A stretch of DNA of 16,137 bases from Cyanothece sp. UBA12306 (lineage in GTDB: Bacteria > Cyanobacteriota > Cyanobacteriia > Cyanobacteriales > Microcystaceae). The DNA lies in contig DLXW01000214.1 of the NCBI GenBank assembly GCA_003448685.1, forward strand, positions 1 to 16,137, read 5' to 3'. The position numbers and the translations under genes were made by a program. Numbering within the stretch: the first letter of the stretch is position 1; each line of letters begins with the position of its first letter. Under the pieces are notes generated by a model. It saw only the letters and a program-made list of their open reading frames with translations, was not told where the DNA came from and did not search any database. Below are positions 8,801 to 14,766 of the stretch, piece after piece.

Positions 8801-9287
8801 TAAAGAAATCATCTAGGGAAAAATTAAGACTTAAAACCTTATCAATTTCATCAATAAAAATATAAATTTTTTCTCCCTTGCAATGAATTAGTAAAACTTC
8901 TTCAAGGAAATGATTAAATTTTTGAACCCCCGATAAATTTTTTCTTTCTCGCAACCAAACTTTAAGATTAATTTTCCCAACTAGATTAAATCCAAGAAAT
9001 AATTGGGTAATAATTCCACTATACCATTGTTGTTGGTTAATATCACTACCCAAACTCGTAATATCAACGGATGCACAACTCATTCCCTCTTCTTGAAGTT
9101 GGTGCATGGTGCGAACTCTTAAACTAGATTTTCCCATCTGACGACAGTTAAAAACATAACAAAACTTACCTATTTTTAATGATTCTAATAACTCCTTATC
9201 TGCTTGGCGTTCTCCATAAGTAGGGTGGTCAAAAGATAAACTTCCACCAACTTTGTAATTATAAGTTTTTGTATTACTCAAATTCAT
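5802..9287 (-). CDS. AAA-like ATPase with membrane segment and 14 WD40 repeats
   Basis: A 1161-residue three-part protein. Residues 1-370 form an AAA-like (AAA_35 type) NTPase: P-loop variant NCRQMGKSSLR (47-57, Lys53), Walker B IYIFIDEID (141-149, Asp146/Glu147) and the LDWTGGQPFLTQKIC element (241-255) typical of this cyanobacterial family. A charged, coiled-coil-prone linker (about 420-452) leads to one membrane helix at 454-474 and another charged segment. From about 556 to 1125 there are 14 WD40 repeats, read by their IWD/LWD/VWN ends, enough for two seven-bladed propellers. A short tail (LLIEGCTWLQDYL) resembles that of relatives. Repeats 5, 8, 10 and 13 lack the GH-type dipeptide. The architecture suggests a STAND-like sensor or scaffold at the membrane, with the propellers binding partners; substrate and signal are unknown. 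It is transcribed alone or ahead of the GT4 group (145-bp gap), and divergently from the membrane protein at 9530. Confidence 0.95.
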   Translation of the reverse strand: MNLSNTKTYNYKVGGSLSFDHPTYGERQADKELLESLKIGKFCYVFNCRQMGKSSLRVRTMHQLQEEGMSCASVDITSLGSDINQQQWYSGIITQLFLGFNLVGKINLKVWLRERKNLSGVQKFNHFLEEVLLIHCKGEKIYIFIDEIDKVLSLNFSLDDFFTLIRFCYNQRAENKSYERLIFALFGVATPSDLIRDKTQTPFNIGQPIELTGFTLEEVQPLIPGLIAITESPKKVLKAVLDWTGGQPFLTQKICQILLKNNAKIPENQEIETVAKIVQESIIFNWESQDEPVHLKTIRDRLLRNEKRTGKLLGLYQQILQQGSIEADDSPEQTELRLSGLVVKRNNFLIVYNKIYQEVFNHKWVSKELEQIRPYSESITAWIASNYEDNSRLLRGQALKDALGWAMDKNLGNIDYQFLTASQDLDKREAESNLLAQKKANEILTKANQKAQNMIRIGLGILAVSLVGAIISFSQAKSAIKKQQEAQKGSQLEQIGDSARRQFEFEQLDGLLSAMEGAQQLKYMVKDQRILQDYPATSPITSLEQILDRIHEKNKLIGHQDAVNSVSFSPNGQLIATASSDGTLRIWDWQGRQKKLINGHQGNIYRVVFSPDGKSIATASQDNTAKLWNLQGQELVTIKGHDSSVYSIAFSPNGKYLLTTSRDNTARIWNLQGKQLAILKSHEKSIDHGLFSPDSQRIATASRDGTVKVWNNQGKLLKTLKDNVNSFYSVSFSPDSQRLAASAKDGTVKVWDNQGKLLLNLKGHQELVKNVTYSKNGQWIATASSDGTARIWNSQGVEVKVFRGHQDPVYDVAISTDGQSLATASSDGTVKLWQVNSTTKQGFKTINNYVTAMSLSSNDQLLAIASENGQVYLWNLQGEKILEFEAHNSGINSLNFSYNGQKIVTADNNGWVKLWDKQGNLLMKLFDDSVRIYDVSFNPDGNLLAIGTRSGEVWLWDINNFSPKLINKFNAHQETIYQIKFSSDGQSIATASSDKSAKLWDLQGNLQQEFLGHKDQVNDLAFSPDGQYLLTASKDSTSKLWDLQGNILKTLKSDLFPVSRVKFSPNGQRLATASRDGTIRLWDLQANLHNKIKGHQESIGELQFSQDSQRLITVARDGTAKIWLIQEEFTRLENLLIEGCTWLQDYLVNRPEEKAKLKVCK

Positions 9288-9309
9288 TGCTTGTTTTTAA
9301 TAATTTAGA

Positions 9310-9325
9310 TTATGATTAGTCATAA
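9310..9325. promoter_or_regulatory. inverted repeat upstream of the AAA/WD40 gene
   Basis: TTATGA-TTAG-TCATAA, a perfect 6-bp dyad with a 4-base centre, lies 22 bases before the AAA/WD40 start codon in the 242-bp divergent spacer. It may be a regulator site or a leader hairpin. The rest of the spacer is AT-rich and holds no promoter I can assign with confidence for either gene. Confidence 0.3.
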
Positions 9326-9529
9326 ATAAAGATAAAATAAATATGGATAATGTACTAACCTTGATTTATGGGAATATCGCTATTATATTATAACAATAAT
9401 CCTTAATTAGTTGAACCTGTCTAATAGACCAAGTTTGTTATTTATAACTCTTGTCTGTTGTCCCTTGACTAAGTTCACTGTTAACAACTTTTTTTAAAGT
9501 ATTGTCTAACTATTGACTATTCCCGTAAA

Positions 9530-11050
9530 TTGATTATGACTTTAACTAAAATTTCTGCTTCTTCAAAATCAAAATCATCCAGCCCTCAAAGATGGTTTGA
9601 AAAAATCATGGCTTTGTTAGTATTGATTAATTATGCTTTAGTCATTTTTGATTTAACTTATATTCCTTTACGAGATTTTTGGTTACAAGGAAGAGTACAA
9701 TTATATCTAAAAATCGGCACATTTGAACGAGAAATTCCTAAATTACCTCTGAAGATTTTACCATTTTCTTTGACCCCTTACTATGATTGGGTTAAAGGTA
9801 TTGAACCCTACCGATATACAGAAAATTATTTAAAACTTGTCAATGAACTTAATCATGCTATTGATCAAACCATTAATCAACCAGGAGATCCAACTGAGGA
9901 TCAAAGAATTGATAATATTCTCGCTGAACTCCGTCAAAATAGTATAATAATGGTTGATCAAAATCCTTTTGAGATTGCTGATAAAACGGGTGCTTTAGAA
10001 AGAATAAAAAATAAAATGCGAGAACACGTATTTGACGATAAAGATGCTTCAGCAAAAGAATCTTTTAGGATTTTCTGGAGTCGTCAAAATTGGCAAGAAA
10101 ATGGACTGAGAAATGAATTAAATTTTTTTGATGAACAAATTAAGCCATTAATAGCAACCAATTATTATCGTCCAGTGGGAGAAAATGGAGAACCAGTCAA
10201 TAATTTTGGTTTGCTTGACTTTCCCTTTTTTCTGATATTTTTTGTGGAATTTATGACACGAACTTGGTATATTAGTCGTCGTCATACAGGAGTTAGTTGG
10301 TTCGATGCCATGTTATGGCGTTGGTACGATATTTTCCTACTCGTTCCCTTGGTTCGTTGGTTAAGAATTATTCCTTTAATCATTCGCTTAAATGAATCAA
10401 AATTAATTGACATGAAAGCAATTCAAAAACAAGCTAGTCAAGGTTTTGTAGCGGGAATTGCTCAAGATATTACCGAAGTTGTGGTAATTCAAATTATTAA
10501 TCAAGTTCAATCTTCTATTGACGGAGGAACTATCCGTAATCTAGTTATGCAAAGTAATGCTAATGCTTACATTGATATTAATGATATTAATGAAACTGCG
10601 GAAATCACTAAATTAGTTGCCCATTTAATTGTGGAAAAAGTTCTACCAGAAATCCGTCCAGAAGCAGAAGCATTTTTGCAATATAATGTTGACAAAGTTT
10701 TAACCCAAACTCCTGCTTACCAAAACATAGAAAATTTACCTGGTTTAAAATCTCTACAAACTCAATTTACTCAAGGACTGGTATCCCAACTTTATCAAAG
10801 TTTATCTCAAGGAATGCAACAACTATTAATCGAAGATCCTCGGTTTAATGAATTATTAGAAAAACTGGCTGATAAATTTACTAAAACTATGTCTAGTGAA
10901 ATGCAATGTCAACAAAGTATAGAACAAATAGAAGAATTAATTAATGCCCTACTTGACGAAATTAAAATTAATTATGTTCAACGTTTATCTAATGAAGATG
11001 TAGAGAAAATTTTGGAACAAACTAGGGCATTACGTCAAGAAGTCAATTAA
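9530..11050 (+). CDS. membrane protein of unknown function, voltage-sensor-like segment
   Basis: I do not recognise the family. The 506-residue protein has a Ser/Lys-rich N terminus, a first membrane helix at about 26-46, and a long polar region (50-225) probably on one side of the membrane. A hydrophobic block at 227-288 contains two or three helices. That block reads FFLIFFVEFMTR, then an RWYD-containing segment, then VRWLRIIPLIIRL; the order acidic helix, Asp helix, spaced-Arg helix resembles S2-S4 of voltage-sensor domains, although the Arg spacing (276, 279, 286) is irregular. The remaining 200 residues are soluble and helical, rich in Gln, Ile and Glu. It starts with ATG ATT ATG, so Met1 or Met3 could be used; no clear ribosome site is seen. 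It is divergent from the AAA/WD40 gene, and a palindrome follows its stop. Confidence 0.88.
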   Translation: MIMTLTKISASSKSKSSSPQRWFEKIMALLVLINYALVIFDLTYIPLRDFWLQGRVQLYLKIGTFEREIPKLPLKILPFSLTPYYDWVKGIEPYRYTENYLKLVNELNHAIDQTINQPGDPTEDQRIDNILAELRQNSIIMVDQNPFEIADKTGALERIKNKMREHVFDDKDASAKESFRIFWSRQNWQENGLRNELNFFDEQIKPLIATNYYRPVGENGEPVNNFGLLDFPFFLIFFVEFMTRTWYISRRHTGVSWFDAMLWRWYDIFLLVPLVRWLRIIPLIIRLNESKLIDMKAIQKQASQGFVAGIAQDITEVVVIQIINQVQSSIDGGTIRNLVMQSNANAYIDINDINETAEITKLVAHLIVEKVLPEIRPEAEAFLQYNVDKVLTQTPAYQNIENLPGLKSLQTQFTQGLVSQLYQSLSQGMQQLLIEDPRFNELLEKLADKFTKTMSSEMQCQQSIEQIEELINALLDEIKINYVQRLSNEDVEKILEQTRALRQEVN

Positions 11051-11088
11051 TTATGTAAGTTGCTAAATCAAAGTTAAAAATATAGTAT

Positions 11089-11116
11089 AAATAATAATAA
11101 ATATTTATTATTATTT
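11089..11116 (+). terminator. 28-bp perfect AT palindrome followed by a T run
   Basis: Two 14-base arms (11089-11102 and 11103-11116) are exactly complementary with no loop and are followed by Ts to 11118, 39 bases after the stop of the membrane-protein gene. The arms contain only A and T, unlike a classical GC-rich terminator stem. It could act as a weak terminator, a cruciform or a protein-binding dyad ahead of the aldolase gene. Confidence 0.4.
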
Positions 11117-11186
11117 TTCATGAAACTTAGGTACAATTGTTATCGGGATGATTATTAAATTTTAAACTAATTATAGTGATAAGACC

Positions 11187-13160
11187 ATGAAAAATTTGTG
11201 GAATAACCAAGAAGCAGCTAAATATAAAGGTGATTTGGCTTTAAGAGTCTATACATCCCGATTATTAGGACAAAATACTTCTTTAGTTCTCCATGGAGGA
11301 GGTAATACTTCGGTTAAAATTCGAGAAGAGAACTTAGTCGGAGAAGTAGAAGATATTCTCTACGTTAAAGGGAGTGGTTGGGACTTAGCCACCATCGAAG
11401 AAGCGGGTTTTTCTCCTGTGAGAATGGAGCATCTTTTAAAATTAGCCAAACTTTCGAGTTTATCCGACTCCCAAATGGTCAATGAACTGAAAACCCAGAT
11501 GACCAAGGCTAATGCTCCCTCTCCATCAGTAGAAACCATTCTCCATGCCATTTTACCCTACAAATACGTCGATCATACCCACGCCGATGCTGTAGTTACT
11601 ATCACTAATACCGCCACAGGTTGGGAACGAATGCAAGAAATTTATGGCGATCGCGTGGTTTACATACCCTACATTATGCCAGGTTTTGATCTGGCCCGTC
11701 TGTGTGGTGAAAAATTCGCTGCTGAAGCCAAAAAACAGACTATCGGTATGGTATTAATGAATCATGGCATTTTTTCCTTTGGCGAAACAGCCCAAGAATC
11801 CTATGAACGGATGATTGAATTAGTAAGCTTAGCAGAAGATTATTTACAGCAACATAATGCTTGGGAAATACCAACAACCCCCGTTATCCAACCAGAAAAC
11901 AGCCTCAGTCAAACCATTGCTTCCCTGAGATCTGAAGTCTCAAAAGCCGCCGGGTTTCCTGTAATTGCCTCACTTCATTGTAATAGCCAAACTCTAGCTT
12001 TTGCCCAACGTCGAGATATTGCTGAAATTTCTCAACAAGGCCCTGCTACACCAGACCACGTCATTCGTACTAAGAGTGTACCCCTATTGGGTCGAGATGT
12101 AGAAGGTTATGTTCAAGCTTACCAAGACTATTTTAAAGCCCATGTAACCCAGGCCAAAAATCCCAAAACTATGTTAGACACCGCTCCTAGGGTCATTCTC
12201 GACCCTGAATTGGGAATGTGTACTATTGGTCGTAATGCCAAGGCAGCAGCCATTGTAGCGGATATTTACCACCATACAATCGATGTTATCCAACGCTCTA
12301 CACTGCTCGGAGGCTATCAGGCCTTAAATCCTCAAGATCTCTTTGATATGGAATATTGGGAACTCGAACAGGCAAAATTAGCCAAGGGAGGCACACCACC
12401 AATTTTTTCCGGGGAAATAGCCCTGGTTACGGGAGCAGCTTCGGGTATTGGGAAAGCTTGTGTGGACTCCCTGTTACAACGAGGTGCTGCGGTGGTGGGA
12501 CTAGATATTAATGAGGCGATCGCAGACTTATATAAACGCCCTGATTTTTGTGGTATTCCCTGCGATATTGCCGATGAAAATGCCCTGACAAACGCCTTAG
12601 AAAGCGCGATAAGAACTTTTGGGGGACTGGATATGTTAATTCTTAACGCCGGAATTTTCCCCCCAGCACGCGCCATAGAAGAACTTGCTACGGAAGCATG
12701 GCGAAGGGTGATGTCCATTAATTTGGATGCTAATTTAGTCTTGATGCGAGAATGCCATCCTTTCTTAAAATTAGCTCCTAACGGGGGTAGAGTGGTCATT
12801 ATTGGCTCCAAAAATGTTCCTGCACCAGGGCCTGGGGTGGCGGCTTATTCTGCCTCTAAAGCAGCCTTAAATCAGTTAACTCGCGTGGCTGCTTTAGAAT
12901 GGGGTAAAGATAATATTCGCCTTAATTCAGTTCATCCTAATGGGGTGTTTGATACGGGAATTTGGAGCGAGGAAGTCTTACAAGCCCGCGCCGATCATTA
13001 TGGCCTTACTATAGAAGAATATAAAACTAATAATGTCTTGAAAGTGGAAGTTACCAGTCAGGATGTAGCCGAAATTGTTGCTCATCTCTGTAGTGATTTG
13101 TTTGCCAAAACAACGGCTGCACAAATTCCCATTGATGGGGGCAATGAACGGGTTATTTGA
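11187..13160 (+). CDS. bifunctional class II aldolase/short-chain dehydrogenase (RhaEW-like)
   Basis: A 657-residue fusion. The N-terminal half is a class II aldolase/adducin domain: GGGNTSVK (37-44), the metal pair HTH at 130-132 (His130, His132) and a third metal His193 in MNHGIFSFGE. The C-terminal half, from about residue 408, is a short-chain dehydrogenase: NAD-binding TGAASGIG (415-422), NAG (487-489), a catalytic Ser at about 541, and YSASK with Tyr554 and Lys558. All catalytic residues are intact. This is the layout of the rhamnulose-1-phosphate aldolase/lactaldehyde dehydrogenase of Bacillus (RhaEW/YuxG). It would split a deoxy-sugar phosphate to DHAP plus an aldehyde and oxidise or reduce the aldehyde. 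No other rhamnose or fucose genes are nearby, so the true substrate may be another deoxy sugar, for example a 5-deoxypentose in a salvage shunt. Parts of the gene are GC-richer than the neighbours. Its last codons are duplicated at 13428-13470. Confidence 0.93.
   Translation: MKNLWNNQEAAKYKGDLALRVYTSRLLGQNTSLVLHGGGNTSVKIREENLVGEVEDILYVKGSGWDLATIEEAGFSPVRMEHLLKLAKLSSLSDSQMVNELKTQMTKANAPSPSVETILHAILPYKYVDHTHADAVVTITNTATGWERMQEIYGDRVVYIPYIMPGFDLARLCGEKFAAEAKKQTIGMVLMNHGIFSFGETAQESYERMIELVSLAEDYLQQHNAWEIPTTPVIQPENSLSQTIASLRSEVSKAAGFPVIASLHCNSQTLAFAQRRDIAEISQQGPATPDHVIRTKSVPLLGRDVEGYVQAYQDYFKAHVTQAKNPKTMLDTAPRVILDPELGMCTIGRNAKAAAIVADIYHHTIDVIQRSTLLGGYQALNPQDLFDMEYWELEQAKLAKGGTPPIFSGEIALVTGAASGIGKACVDSLLQRGAAVVGLDINEAIADLYKRPDFCGIPCDIADENALTNALESAIRTFGGLDMLILNAGIFPPARAIEELATEAWRRVMSINLDANLVLMRECHPFLKLAPNGGRVVIIGSKNVPAPGPGVAAYSASKAALNQLTRVAALEWGKDNIRLNSVHPNGVFDTGIWSEEVLQARADHYGLTIEEYKTNNVLKVEVTSQDVAEIVAHLCSDLFAKTTAAQIPIDGGNERVI
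11647..11654. repeat. HIP1 octamer
   Basis: GCGATCGC in the aldolase half of the bifunctional gene, within the codons for Gly154-Asp155-Arg156. Confidence 0.9.
12516..12523. repeat. HIP1 octamer
   Basis: GCGATCGC in the dehydrogenase half of the bifunctional gene, about residues 444-446. Confidence 0.9.
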
Positions 13161-13175
13161 AGATTACACGCTATT
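13133..13175 (+). repeat. direct repeat, copy 1 (native 3' end of the dehydrogenase gene)
   Basis: A 43-base stretch comprising the last eight codons of the bifunctional gene (DGGNERVI), its TGA stop and 15 bases beyond. It matches 13428-13470 with four substitutions and no gaps. The flanks outside both copies do not match, except perhaps with small indels on the right. Confidence 0.93.
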
Positions 13176-13198
13176 GTTTCTCAAAGTAGGTTTTTGGT

Positions 13199-13420
13199 AT
13201 GGATATCACTGCTAAGCTTAATGAAATTACTTCTCTAAGTATTGAAGATAGAATCTTGCTGGTGCAAGCTATTTGGGATAGTATTGCAGTTGAGCAAGCT
13301 TATCCTAATTTAACAGAGACGCAAAAGCGAGAGCTAGATCGCACAATTGATGACTCTGAAATTAATCCAGATAATTTTCTGACCTGGGAAGAAGTCAAAA
13401 CATCGATTAAGGGACAATAA
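13199..13420 (+). CDS. orphan addiction-module antitoxin (PF09720-like)
   Basis: A 73-residue acidic protein with the form of the putative addiction-module component family, partner of RelE/ParE-type toxins. An N-terminal helix (LNEITSLSIEDRILLVQAIWDSI, about 7-29) is followed by the family's L-T-x-x-Q-x-x-E-L-D-R stretch (38-48) and the C-terminal TWEEVK (62-67). An AGTAGG ribosome site lies 8 bases before the ATG. Antitoxins of this kind normally bind and neutralise a toxin encoded immediately downstream and repress their own operon. Here no toxin follows: the overlapping ATG at 13420 opens a frame of only 11 codons. The gene begins 38 bases after the dehydrogenase stop and sits between two copies of that gene's 3' end. 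It is either a remnant or an antitoxin serving a toxin elsewhere. Confidence 0.86.
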   Translation: MDITAKLNEITSLSIEDRILLVQAIWDSIAVEQAYPNLTETQKRELDRTIDDSEINPDNFLTWEEVKTSIKGQ

Positions 13421-13455
13421 TGAACTATGATGGGGGCAATGAACTGGTTATTTGA
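13420..13455 (+). pseudogene. toxin start truncated after three codons and fused to a duplicated dehydrogenase tail
   Basis: The antitoxin stop TAA overlaps an ATG (TAATG), the translational-coupling arrangement usual for antitoxin-toxin pairs. The frame it opens reads MNY and then DGGNELVI-stop. MNY is a plausible opening for a RelE-type toxin. The following eight residues equal the C terminus of the upstream dehydrogenase (DGGNERVI) with one change and are in the same frame. The toxin body is absent. That the missing gene was RelE-like is inferred from the antitoxin family. Confidence 0.6.
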
Positions 13456-13470
13456 AGCTTACACTCTATC
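13428..13470 (+). repeat. direct repeat, copy 2 (displaced dehydrogenase 3' end)
   Basis: Second copy of the 43-base segment, 295 bases downstream of the first, lying just after the antitoxin. Substitutions relative to copy 1 are at 13445, 13458, 13465 and 13470. One changes the Arg codon of the tail to Leu. Confidence 0.93.
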
Positions 13471-13524
13471 TGTTGAAGTCTAGTCCATTATTCTCAATAA
13501 TCTTGAATTAATCGAGGTATACTA

Positions 13525-14193
13525 ATGACAGTTTTTTCACGTATTCGTCAAGAATTTAAACATATAATTTACTCCACGTTTAAGGCCGCTTCCCCAGCCC
13601 CAACTCGCTATCAAGTAGGTAATAAAACAATTGATGTTCGAGTTGAGCGCAAGGGTGGAATTCCAGACTTAGCTAAACGTTTAGAACTTACTGGGAAAGG
13701 TGTCGAAATTGGTGTAATGCTTGGTGATTTCTCAGAACTGATTTTGAGCCAATCTAACTTAAGCTTACTTTACTCTATTGATCCGTGGCAGGCTTTTTCA
13801 AAAGAGGAATATTACGATGGGGGTAATGCACCTCAGGAAGAACAGAATAAAAGGTATCAGTCAACCGTAAGTCGCCTATCAAAGTTTAAGGAAAGAAGTA
13901 TCATAATTAGGAAGACCAGTAAGGATGCTGTCACTGAGTTTGATGATGGTGAGCTTGACTTTATATTTATCGATGGTAACCATGGCTATAAGTATGTGAA
14001 GGAAGATCTTCATCTGTGGTGGCCCAAAGTTCGGGAGGGAGGCTTATTCTCGGGTGATGATTATCTTTTCACACCCCAAGGTAAAACACCCGTCAAGGAT
14101 GCAGTTGATGAATTTATGCGAGAAGTCAATCAAAAATTTTACTTAACTACTCAAGAAAAATTTCCTCGTTGGTACTGCCTTAAAGGTGTCTAA
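13525..14193 (+). CDS. class I SAM-dependent methyltransferase
   Basis: A 222-residue soluble protein of the Methyltransf_24 type. The SAM-binding glycine motif is GVEIGVMLGDFS (59-70), followed by an acidic ribose-binding position in YSIDPW (83-88, Asp86). The family's signature LDFIFIDGNHGYKYVKEDL is at 144-162, and EGGLFSGDDY at 171-180 matches the post-motif loop. All expected elements are present and the length is typical. GAGG lies 7 bases upstream of the ATG at 13525 and supports that start. Relatives often methylate sugars or small molecules and accompany glycan genes, but the substrate here is unknown. It follows the antitoxin scar and has no tightly linked partner; a palindromic repeat lies just after its stop. 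Confidence 0.92.
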   Translation: MTVFSRIRQEFKHIIYSTFKAASPAPTRYQVGNKTIDVRVERKGGIPDLAKRLELTGKGVEIGVMLGDFSELILSQSNLSLLYSIDPWQAFSKEEYYDGGNAPQEEQNKRYQSTVSRLSKFKERSIIIRKTSKDAVTEFDDGELDFIFIDGNHGYKYVKEDLHLWWPKVREGGLFSGDDYLFTPQGKTPVKDAVDEFMREVNQKFYLTTQEKFPRWYCLKGV

Positions 14194-14213
14194 AATAGCG
14201 ATCTCCGATTTAT

Positions 14214-14242
14214 ATGTTGGGTTGAGGAATGAAACCCAACAT
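14214..14242. repeat. ATGTTGGGTT palindromic repeat, possible terminator
   Basis: Perfect 10-bp arms (14214-14223 and 14233-14242) around a 9-base loop, 20 bases after the methyltransferase stop. The GTTGGGTT...AACCCAAC core with a GAGGAAYGAA-type centre is, as I recall, a frequent intergenic repeat in cyanobacteria. It may terminate the methyltransferase transcript, but no T run follows. Confidence 0.75.
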
Positions 14243-14342
14243 TAAAGAAGTGTGGTCAAGTTTTCCATTTATTTTTGTCGTATTCTGAATGGGTTAAGAT
14301 ATAACGAATATAAACTTTTTGACGATTAAAATGATTAGTCCA

Positions 14343-14501
14343 TTAAGGATGCAGCTTGGACTTTGGTAAAGACAAAAGACTATCATTTTTTCCAATACAA
14401 TAACAGCAACCTGATTCTAGTCCCTCAGCGATTTCCTCTAATTGATTGAGACTGTTTGGAGATGCTTTGAACCTTGATTCAATTGCCTTGCTCCCTTTGA
14501 T
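14343..14501 (-). other. Cys-rich open stretch without a standard start codon
   Basis: Between an in-frame TAG (14502-14504) and a TAA stop, the minus strand is open for 52 codons and reads like protein: SPNSLNQLEEIAEGLESG is followed by CCYCIGKND and a Lys/Pro-containing tail. There is no ATG, GTG or usable TTG. An AGGGAG ribosome-like site (14491-14496) lies 7 bases before an ATT codon (14481-14483), which would give 46 residues if that rare start were used. Most of it overlaps the nested inverted repeat, so it may be chance, a decayed gene or a small peptide gene. Confidence 0.2.
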
Positions 14502-14544
14502 CTACTTGAGGAAATATAAGCCTCTAGTTTGGTTGCTGTTATTG
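14398..14544. ncRNA. large nested inverted repeat, candidate structured RNA or miniature element
   Basis: The outer arms CAATAACAGCAACC (14398-14411) and GGTTGCTGTTATTG (14531-14544) are perfectly complementary over 14 bp. Inside lie CTAG/CTAG (14417-14420 with 14524-14527), ATTTCCTC/GAGGAAAT (14431-14438 with 14508-14515) and AATTGA/TCAATT (14440-14445 with 14479-14484), all correctly nested. Such an arrangement fits a folded RNA of about 147 bases on either strand, or a palindromic miniature mobile element. No target-site duplication is evident at the ends, no promoter or terminator is clear, and no known RNA family is recognised. Confidence 0.4.
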
Positions 14545-14630
14545 CGAGTTAACGAGACAGATTTGAACTTAAACAGGGCATTCTCCTTTTTGACTTAAGT
14601 TGTTTAACCTTGCTAGCTATCTGCTGTTGA

Positions 14631-14651
14631 TGAAGCTTTACTTATGCTTCA
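14631..14651. terminator. small hairpin downstream of the permease gene
   Basis: TGAAGC and GCTTCA form a 6-bp stem with a 9-base loop, 116 bases beyond the permease stop in its direction of transcription. No T tract follows, so a terminator role is doubtful. Confidence 0.2.
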
Positions 14652-14766
14652 ATTACTAATTTATCATCTTGAACCTAAAAATTTCAGAATTGCAATTAAA
14701 GTTTACATTTGGAGCATCAAGTAATTTCTTCATATTGATTGGATATATTGTGACAGACTTTTCTTT

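Larger units (their letters stand above)
14194..14766. other. 573-bp gene-poor spacer between convergent genes
   Basis: No convincing start-to-stop gene is present. The spacer contains a 10-bp-arm palindrome right after the methyltransferase, a large nested inverted repeat at 14398-14544, a small hairpin at 14631-14651 and a minus-strand open stretch at 14343-14501. The two flanking genes converge, so no promoter is required here for either; promoter-like hexamers near 14275-14305 are too poor to call. Confidence 0.7.

Noticed and set aside
9465..9506. Promoter-like TTGACT and TTAACA boxes before the membrane-protein gene.
   Set aside because: No -10 hexamer of acceptable quality lies at the right spacing.
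9873..10055. Minus-strand frame of 60 codons within the membrane-protein gene.
   Set aside because: It is fully contained antisense to a longer gene and has no recognisable features.
11360..11551. Minus-strand frame of 63 codons inside the aldolase domain.
   Set aside because: It is antisense shadow of a well-supported gene, without motif or ribosome site.
12332..12811. A 159-codon minus-strand frame inside the dehydrogenase half.
   Set aside because: It is antisense to a domain with all catalytic motifs, has Ser/Ala/Pro-rich shadow composition and no recognisable family.
14275..14305. TTGTCG with TATAAC as a promoter for the palindromic RNA candidate.
   Set aside because: The spacing is 19 bases and the -35 match is poor; in this AT-rich spacer it cannot be told from chance.
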